DNA of 10,965 bases from Alphaproteobacteria bacterium (GTDB taxonomy: Bacteria > Pseudomonadota > Alphaproteobacteria > Rhodobacterales > Rhodobacteraceae). Under the pieces are notes generated by a model. That model worked only from the letters and a program-made list of their open reading frames with translations. It was not told where the DNA came from and made no database searches. Position numbers and translations under genes: made by a program. Shown here piece after piece: positions 6,471 through 10,965 of the stretch (positions are counted from its first letter, which is position 1; the number at the start of each line of letters is the position of its first letter). The stretch covers positions 1-10,965 of the forward strand of contig JAURMY010000024.1 of NCBI GenBank assembly GCA_030830465.1. Reading direction: 5' to 3'.

Positions 6471-7268
6471 TCACCGCCCCTTGAAATCCGGTTTGCGCCG
6501 CTCGGCAAAGGCGGTCAGCCCCTCCCAGGCGTCGTCGGTCGCGGCCAGATGCGCCAGCGCCTGCGCCTCGTTTTCAAGCTGGGTTTCAAACGGCTCGACC
6601 CGGGCGCTGGCGATGGTGCGCTTGATCGCGCCGTAAGCCAGCGTCGGGCCATTGGCAAACCGGCGGGCGGTCTTTTCGGCGGCGGCGGTCAACTGATCCG
6701 CAGGCACCACGAAATCGACCAGCCCGGCCGCCAGCGCCTGTTCGGTGTCCAGAACCTCGGACATCAACAGAAACCGCTTGGCACGGCTCAGCCCCATGCG
6801 GTTTGACAGGCTGATGGTTGACCCTGAATCAGCGCAATAGCCGATCATCGAAAAGGCCGCGTTGAACTTCACGCCCTCGGCGGCATAGACCACATCCGAC
6901 AGCGCCATCAGCGACACCGATCCCCCCGCGACATCACCATGCACCGCCACCACGACCGGCGCGTTCATCCGCTGAAGCCGCGCAAGCCCGGCATGAAGGT
7001 TCGCGGTCCAGGCCTTGACGATCCGGGGCAGGGCGGCGCGGTCTTTCACGAAACCGTGGATATCGCCGCCAACCGAAAAGAACCGCCCCTCGGCGGTGAT
7101 CAGGACCGCGCGCACATCATCGCGGCAGGACAGATCGACCGACAGATCGCAGATATCCTTGCAAAACGGCCCGTCAATCGGGTTGCCGCGCTTGCTTTCG
7201 GTCAGCACGACACGGGCAAGGCCATCGTCAACCGTGCAGGTCAGGGTTTGATAGGTTGTTGCGGTCAT
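6471..7268 (-). CDS. Crotonase-fold protein lacking both hydratase Glu, isomerase-like
   Basis: Enoyl-CoA hydratase/isomerase superfamily member of 265 residues, normal for a single-domain crotonase. The oxyanion-hole stretch FSVGGDI (64-70) and the second loop AGGSVSL (114-120) are present. Ungapped comparison with rat enoyl-CoA hydratase puts Ser119 at Glu144 and Phe139 at Glu164, so water addition by the usual mechanism is unlikely. Asp147 falls at Gly172, the position used by Asp of PaaG-type and dienoyl-CoA isomerases (GxxxDxG). Double-bond isomerisation is therefore the better guess than hydration. ATG 7268 has AAGGGGA upstream. It is first in an operon with marR. No sign of frameshift or decay. 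The fold is certain and the reaction inferred. Confidence 0.9.
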   Translation of the reverse strand: MTATTYQTLTCTVDDGLARVVLTESKRGNPIDGPFCKDICDLSVDLSCRDDVRAVLITAEGRFFSVGGDIHGFVKDRAALPRIVKAWTANLHAGLARLQRMNAPVVVAVHGDVAGGSVSLMALSDVVYAAEGVKFNAAFSMIGYCADSGSTISLSNRMGLSRAKRFLLMSEVLDTEQALAAGLVDFVVPADQLTAAAEKTARRFANGPTLAYGAIKRTIASARVEPFETQLENEAQALAHLAATDDAWEGLTAFAERRKPDFKGR

Positions 7269-7306
7269 GGCGGTCCCCTTTTCGGCGCGATCCGGTGATA
7301 CTGTGC

Positions 7307-7335
7307 ATTATGGTATTCTAGCGTACGGATTTACA
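7307..7335 (-). promoter_or_regulatory. Predicted promoter of crotonase-marR operon with embedded operator-like site
   Basis: On the minus strand CATAAT (7312 to 7307) is a one-mismatch -10 and TGTAAA (7335 to 7330) a weak -35, 17 bases apart. Between them lies TATTCTAGCGTA (plus strand, 7314-7325), one mismatch from TACnnTAnnGTA. A protein bound there would block this promoter, giving marR autoregulation. The remaining bases of the 185-base gap (7269-7453) show nothing else clear. Confidence 0.42.
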
Positions 7336-7397
7336 CTAGCCCGAGATCGGCGGTCCGCAAAGCGGAATATTCAGTTATTATGGAGGTCAGAGAGGTC

Positions 7398-7427
7398 TTG
7401 CCCGGAATTCGTACTATAGCGTATCAT
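7398..7427 (+). promoter_or_regulatory. Predicted thioesterase promoter with operator-like site
   Basis: TTGCCC (7398-7403) and TATCAT (7422-7427, one mismatch from TATAAT) are 18 bases apart. TACTATAGCGTA (7412-7423) fully matches TACnnTAnnGTA and overlaps the -10. It shares the heptamer TAGCGTA with the site at 7314-7325, about 98 bases away. Confidence 0.42.
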
Positions 7428-7453
7428 TGCCCCACCCGCAAAGGCAGGCTTTG

Positions 7454-7888
7454 ATGACCGACCCCTACGCTGATACAATTTCTCCGCCCGAAGGCTTCAG
7501 CCCGATGCCGGACCGCCCCGAGGCTGAACGCTTCGCCGGCCCGTTTTATCTGCGCGCGGTTGCCGGGCGTTGGCAGATAGGCTTTCGCGTCAAGCAGCGG
7601 CATTTGAACCGGCTGGGAATCTGTCACGGCGGCATTCTGGCGACATTTGCCGACCTGCAAGGCCACGCTTTGAAAAAGAACGAAGGGTTGCAAGGCGACA
7701 GCCCGACCATCACCCTGTCGCTGGATTACGTCGCACCGGTGCAATTGGGCCAGTGGGTCGAGGTGGAACCCACCATCGTGCGCCGCACCCCTGGCCTGTT
7801 GTTTTTCCAATCGCTGATCACGGCCGACGGGCAGGTTGCCCTACGCGCGAGCGGGATTTACAAATTGCGAGGCTCAAAACAGGTCTGA
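7454..7888 (+). CDS. PaaI-family hotdog-fold thioesterase
   Basis: Small acyl-CoA thioesterase of the PaaI/hotdog type, 144 residues, the usual length. The motif HLNRLGICHGGILATFAD (residues 50-67) holds the conserved HGG (58-60) and the acidic Asp67 expected for catalysis. SLDYVAPVQLGQWVEVE is the usual second strand pair. ATG 7454 is chosen because AAGGCAGG (7441-7448) precedes it. An upstream in-frame TTG at 7427 would overlap the predicted -10. In catabolic loci these enzymes release CoA from dead-end thioesters. It stands alone, divergent from the crotonase-marR pair and convergent with the second crotonase, with 60 featureless bases between the two stops. Confidence 0.88.
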   Translation: MTDPYADTISPPEGFSPMPDRPEAERFAGPFYLRAVAGRWQIGFRVKQRHLNRLGICHGGILATFADLQGHALKKNEGLQGDSPTITLSLDYVAPVQLGQWVEVEPTIVRRTPGLLFFQSLITADGQVALRASGIYKLRGSKQV

Positions 7889-7948
7889 GTCGCAGGTTCG
7901 GTAATCTGTTGCCGTGCGATACTGCGCTTTTCGTTCCAATCCGCCCGT

Positions 7949-8740
7949 TCAGGGTTTTTTCATAAACCCGCGCTTGATCGCCATTTCTTCAAGGCTGCCG
8001 GTGCCGCGGATCAGGATCTGGGTGCGGTTTTCCAACTCGATCGCGGCGGCCAGACTGCCGGTTTCCAGATTGGCCCACATACCGCGTTTGGTCATCCAGG
8101 TGCCCAGACGACCGTTTTCGGCAATGCTGCGGGCAAGGTCTGTGGCGGCGGTCAACAAGCCCTCGGGCGCGACCAGCCGCATGACAAGACCGATGCGTTC
8201 GGCCTCGTCCGCTTCAACCATCCGTCCGGTCAGCATCATTTCAAAGGCGCGGGTGGTGCCGATGGCGCGGGGCAACAGGTAGCTGGTGCCGATGTCACAA
8301 CTGGACATGCCGATCTTGATGAAGGCGCAGTTGAACCGCGCCTTGGTGCTGCCGATCCTTGTGTCACAGGCCAGGGCCAGCGCCAGCCCGCCCCCCGCCG
8401 CGGCGCCATTGACCGCCGCGATGGTCGGTTGCGGGATTGCGCGAAACCTGGTCACAAGCGAGGCGAATTTTTCCTGCCGCGCCATCCAGGCCTCGGTCTC
8501 GGAGCGGTCTGCGCCGGGGGCGGCATCGGCCAAAGACAGATCAAACCCCGAGCAGAACCCGCGCCCGGCCCCGGTGACGATCAGAACCTTGGCATCGCTT
8601 GCGGCAACGCGGTCCAGCGTCGCCAGTATTTCGTCAACCGTTGAATCCGCCAGCGCGTTCAGGCTGTCAGGCCGGTTCAGGGTCAGGCAGGCGATGCCGT
8701 CACCAAGGTCAGTCAGCGTCAGATGCGCAGCTTCGCTCAT
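7949..8740 (-). CDS. Second crotonase-fold protein lacking both hydratase Glu
   Basis: Enoyl-CoA hydratase/isomerase superfamily protein of 263 residues. The oxyanion-hole stretch CSGFDLS (63-69) and AGGGLAL (115-121) are intact. Aligned without gaps to rat hydratase, Ala120 replaces Glu144 and Phe140 replaces Glu164. An acidic residue, Asp149, sits in SSCDIGTSYLLPR, one residue later than the isomerase Asp. Crotonases with a CDxGxSYLLPR stretch form a recognisable subgroup, often called EchA-like, whose reaction I cannot name. Its ATG overlaps the SDR stop in a TCAT/ATGA junction (8737-8740), so the two are translationally coupled and may act in sequence. Confidence 0.9.
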   Translation of the reverse strand: MSEAAHLTLTDLGDGIACLTLNRPDSLNALADSTVDEILATLDRVAASDAKVLIVTGAGRGFCSGFDLSLADAAPGADRSETEAWMARQEKFASLVTRFRAIPQPTIAAVNGAAAGGGLALALACDTRIGSTKARFNCAFIKIGMSSCDIGTSYLLPRAIGTTRAFEMMLTGRMVEADEAERIGLVMRLVAPEGLLTAATDLARSIAENGRLGTWMTKRGMWANLETGSLAAAIELENRTQILIRGTGSLEEMAIKRGFMKKP

Positions 8741-9624
8741 GCGCTGCGCCCCTGTTTTTCCTTTTCGGCGGAAACACGCAACGCCTCACGCGCGGCGGCC
8801 CAGTCCGCACCGGACATGTCCGACAGGTCCGAAAATGTCGAATGCGCCGTCAACCGGTGGCCGCCGTCAATCGGAATGGTCGCGCCGTTGATGTAAAGGC
8901 ACTCATCCGACATCAGCAGGATCATCAGATTGCGTAACTCATCCATCTGCCCGAAGCGCCGCAAAGGCACCTTGTCAGGCTGGGTCGCCCCGACCGAGGA
9001 ACCGGGGATCGGGTTCAGCTTTTCCCAGGCGTTTTCGGTTGGAAACGGCCCCGGCGCGACAGCGTTCAGGCGGATCCCTTTCGGCCCCCATTCCGAGGCG
9101 AGGCTCATCGTCATCGCATGGATCGCGGTTTTCGCCATGGCGCAGGGCACCACAAAGGCCGAACCGGACCAGACCCATGTCACGAGGTTCGAAATGACGG
9201 AACCGGTCAATCCCTGTTCGATCCAGCGTTTTCCGCAGGCATGGGTGGCATAGAACGAGCCATCCATCACCGTGGCGCGCACCGCATCATAGGCGCGGTG
9301 GGAAATGGATTCTGTCGGGGCGATGAAATTGGCCCCGGCATTATTGACCAGCCCGGTCAGCGCACCCCCTTGCCAAAGATCGCCGATCATTGCGTCTACC
9401 GCCTCGGCGTCGCGGATATTGACGGTGCGGTATTCCGCCGTGCCGCCAGATCGGTCAGCAATTTCAGTGCAGGCATCAGCCAGCACCTGTTCGCGCCGCC
9501 CGCAAATCGCCACATGGGCGCCGTGGCTGGCAAAGCCGACGGCCATTTCCTTGCCCAAACCGGTGCCGCCGCCGGTGATCAGAATGCGTTTCCCTGCCAG
9601 AATATCGCTGCGATAAGGGCTCAT
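8737..9624 (-). CDS. 2,4-Dienoyl-CoA-reductase-like SDR with altered active site
   Basis: Short-chain dehydrogenase/reductase, 295 residues. The nucleotide-binding motif TGGGTGLG (17-24) and NNAGANF (94-100) are clear. The block SGSAFVVPCAMAK (153-165) and the DECR-like run APGPFPTENAWEKL place it with mitochondrial DECR1-type 2,4-dienoyl-CoA reductases rather than FabG-type enzymes. Lys165 matches DECR1 Lys214, but Trp150 replaces Tyr199 and Cys161 replaces Ser210 by ungapped comparison from memory. About 40 residues follow the terminal DGG, longer than usual. ATG 9624 is chosen over the adjacent TTG 9627, with AGGAG at proper spacing. It probably acts on an unsaturated or hydroxylated acyl-CoA in the cytoplasm. 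First gene of the operon with the second crotonase. Confidence 0.9.
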   Translation of the reverse strand: MSPYRSDILAGKRILITGGGTGLGKEMAVGFASHGAHVAICGRREQVLADACTEIADRSGGTAEYRTVNIRDAEAVDAMIGDLWQGGALTGLVNNAGANFIAPTESISHRAYDAVRATVMDGSFYATHACGKRWIEQGLTGSVISNLVTWVWSGSAFVVPCAMAKTAIHAMTMSLASEWGPKGIRLNAVAPGPFPTENAWEKLNPIPGSSVGATQPDKVPLRRFGQMDELRNLMILLMSDECLYINGATIPIDGGHRLTAHSTFSDLSDMSGADWAAAREALRVSAEKEKQGRSA

Positions 9625-9672
9625 CAAAGTCTCCTGCGAATGATCGGTTCGGGGCAGGATAGCGGCTTGAAG

Positions 9673-9697
9673 ATTGTATGTCTAACATATAGTATGT
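9673..9697. promoter_or_regulatory. Divergent promoter region with operator-like palindrome
   Basis: The 100-base gap 9625-9724 separates the SDR from the crotonase on the plus strand and is locally AT-rich. ACATATAGTATGT (9685-9697) is an exact inverted repeat with 5-base arms. The overlapping TAACATATAGTA (9683-9694) is one mismatch from TACnnTAnnGTA. A minus-strand -10 candidate TACAAT runs from 9678 to 9673. On the plus strand TTGAAG (9667-9672) and TAGTAT (9690-9695) are 17 bases apart. One bound repressor could control both directions. Confidence 0.42.
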
Positions 9698-9724
9698 ATG
9701 TGTATTAAATTTGTCGAGGCCGCC

Positions 9725-10965
9725 ATGACCCAGCCAGTGCTGCATGAATTCCGCATTGAAATGACCGACGATGGCATTTGCCATCTGATTTTCGATGCCC
9801 CGAACCGGGCAATGAACGTGTTTTCCAACCGCGCGATCAAAGAAGCCGAAGTCTTTGCCGACTGGTTGAAAGGCAGCGATGTGATCGGCGTGGTGGTGCG
9901 GTCGGGCAAGCCGGGGGCCTTTTGCGCCGGGGCCGATCTGGGCGAATTGTCCACCGCCTTTGACATGATCATGGCCACACCCAAGGCGGATCGCGACCGG
10001 GTCTGCGTCACCGAGTATTCGCCGATTGGCCGGGCCTTTCGCAAACTGGAAACCGCTGGCAAACCGGTGGCGGTGGCGATTCACGGGCTGGCCCTGGGCG
10101 GTGGTTGCGAACTGGCCTTGGCCTGCCATTACCGGGTGATGACCAACGCGCCGGAAACGGCCATGGGTCTGCCGGAAAGTCTGGTCGGGCTGTTGCCGGG
10201 CGGCGGCGGCACCCAGCGTCTGCCGCGTCTGACCGGGATCGCGGCCAGCCTGCCGATCCTGCTGGATGGTGGACGTTTCTCAGGGGACGAGGCGGTTGCT
10301 GCCGGGGCGGCCGATCTGGTGGTGGCGCCGGGCGCGGAAGTGGCGGCGGCCGAGGCCTGGATTCGTGCGCGACCCAAGCCGGTACAGCCCTGGGACCGGG
10401 CGGATTGGGTTGATCTGACGGCCGCGGATATCGCCGCAGTGCTTGACCCGGTTCGGCAGACGATCCTTGAAACCACCGGCGGGCATTATCCGGCCCCGGT
10501 GGCGATTCTGGACTGCCTCTATCGCGGCATGAAGGTCGACATGGATCAGGCTGTGGTCGCGGAGATGGATGTGTTCAAGGACCTCGTGCAGCGGATCGAG
10601 GCGCGCAACATGATCCAGGTGCAGTTTCTGGGACGGGTCGATTACGACAAGGCGAAACGCAAGGGCACGCTGCCCGCCTGTCTTGATGATTTTCTAAATA
10701 ATGTCAGCGCAACCCTGCAAGGGGCGATCAAGGATCGCGGCCCGTTGGGGGTAAAGGCGGCGGCCTTTGCAGGGATCTCGGTTGGCGGTAAGACCCCGGT
10801 GGCTGATGCCGCCACGGCAGACCACCTTGCGGCCCGTCTGCCGCAATGGTTTGAGGCCCCTGAAACCGAACTGGAAACCGCCGCTTTGGCAATTCTGGCC
10901 GATACCGCTCTGGCAGCGGGCACTTTTTCCCACGATCTGAGCGAGGCCGAGCGTAATCTGGCGGA
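9725..10965 (+). CDS. Enoyl-CoA hydratase domain with non-Rossmann C-terminal extension, 3' partial
   Basis: 413 residues are visible and the frame is still open at the window end. ATG 9725 has GAGG (9716-9719) upstream. Residues 1-265 form a crotonase domain with both hydratase residues: Glu129 in GGGCEL and Glu151 in LPES, followed by GGGGTQRLPRL. A true trans-enoyl-CoA hydratase is likely. Residues about 256-312 resemble the linker helix of FadB/FadJ-type multifunctional proteins (VFKDLVQRIEARNMI). There, however, the NAD-binding GxGxxG of 3-hydroxyacyl-CoA dehydrogenase should follow, and it does not. Residues about 313-413 are instead Ala-rich and helical, with AFAGISVGGK and a late DLSEAERNLA that might be a distant match to the dehydrogenase C-terminal domain. 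Function of the extension is unknown. The gene is transcribed divergently from the SDR operon. Confidence 0.88.
   Translation, partial: MTQPVLHEFRIEMTDDGICHLIFDAPNRAMNVFSNRAIKEAEVFADWLKGSDVIGVVVRSGKPGAFCAGADLGELSTAFDMIMATPKADRDRVCVTEYSPIGRAFRKLETAGKPVAVAIHGLALGGGCELALACHYRVMTNAPETAMGLPESLVGLLPGGGGTQRLPRLTGIAASLPILLDGGRFSGDEAVAAGAADLVVAPGAEVAAAEAWIRARPKPVQPWDRADWVDLTAADIAAVLDPVRQTILETTGGHYPAPVAILDCLYRGMKVDMDQAVVAEMDVFKDLVQRIEARNMIQVQFLGRVDYDKAKRKGTLPACLDDFLNNVSATLQGAIKDRGPLGVKAAAFAGISVGGKTPVADAATADHLAARLPQWFEAPETELETAALAILADTALAAGTFSHDLSEAERNLA

Noticed and set aside
6461..6508. Longer N-terminus for the MarR protein starting at 6508
   Set aside because: It would run into the upstream crotonase and the added 16 residues do not look like MarR sequence.
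7889..7948. Bidirectional terminator between the thioesterase and second crotonase stops
   Set aside because: Only a 5-base pairing (TCGCA/TGCGA) with a 20-base loop was found and no T-run belongs to it.
8737..9624. Assigning the SDR as BadH (2-hydroxycyclohexanecarboxyl-CoA dehydrogenase)
   Set aside because: The sequence belongs with 2,4-dienoyl-CoA reductases and lacks the YxxxK motif that BadH has.
1..10965. Mobile elements, CRISPR arrays, tRNA or rRNA genes
   Set aside because: No transposase or integrase frame, no regularly spaced repeats, no terminal inverted repeats and no RNA gene signatures were seen; base composition is even apart from AT-rich promoter gaps.

Overview
The window looks like a high-GC alphaproteobacterial chromosome segment, probably Rhodobacterales-like. 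This is inferred from codon use, the style of the proteins and the gene mix; no rRNA or other marker is present. It is an accessory catabolic locus. A five-gene HAAT-type (branched-chain amino acid family) ABC importer sits among genes for CoA-thioester chemistry: an acyl-CoA dehydrogenase, three crotonase-fold enzymes, a 2,4-dienoyl-CoA-reductase-like SDR and a PaaI-type thioesterase. A MarR regulator is encoded with them. No tRNA, rRNA, IS element, integrase or CRISPR array was seen.

Layout. 1-1122 (+): acyl-CoA dehydrogenase, 5' end cut off. 1123-1426: a 304-base regulatory gap with a GntR/FadR-like palindrome, a compound hairpin, a promoter with an overlapping palindrome, and a TetR-like half-matched palindrome. 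1427-5996 (+): importer operon in the order binding protein, hairpin, livG, livF, livH, livM. livG/livF and livH/livM overlap. 6011-7268 (-): crotonase followed after 10 bases by marR, convergent with the importer. 7269-7453: divergent promoter region with two operator-like sites. 7454-7888 (+): thioesterase. 7949-9624 (-): SDR followed by a second crotonase, with overlapping stop and start. 9625-9724: second divergent promoter region with one more operator-like site. 9725-10965 (+): crotonase with an unusual C-terminal extension, cut off by the window end.

How it may work together (inference). A carboxylate would be imported by the ABC system and activated by a CoA ligase outside the window. 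It would be dehydrogenated by the acyl-CoA dehydrogenase, then isomerised, reduced and hydrated by the crotonases and the SDR. The thioesterase would free trapped CoA. Several enzymes carry non-standard catalytic residues: Asp instead of Glu in the dehydrogenase, two crotonases without either hydratase Glu, and an SDR without the expected Tyr. This points to an unusual substrate, for example an alicyclic or polyunsaturated acid, rather than ordinary fatty acids. A palindrome of the form TACnnTAnnGTA, exact or with one mismatch, recurs at every non-coding promoter region in the window. It is a good candidate for the MarR operator tying the locus into one regulon.
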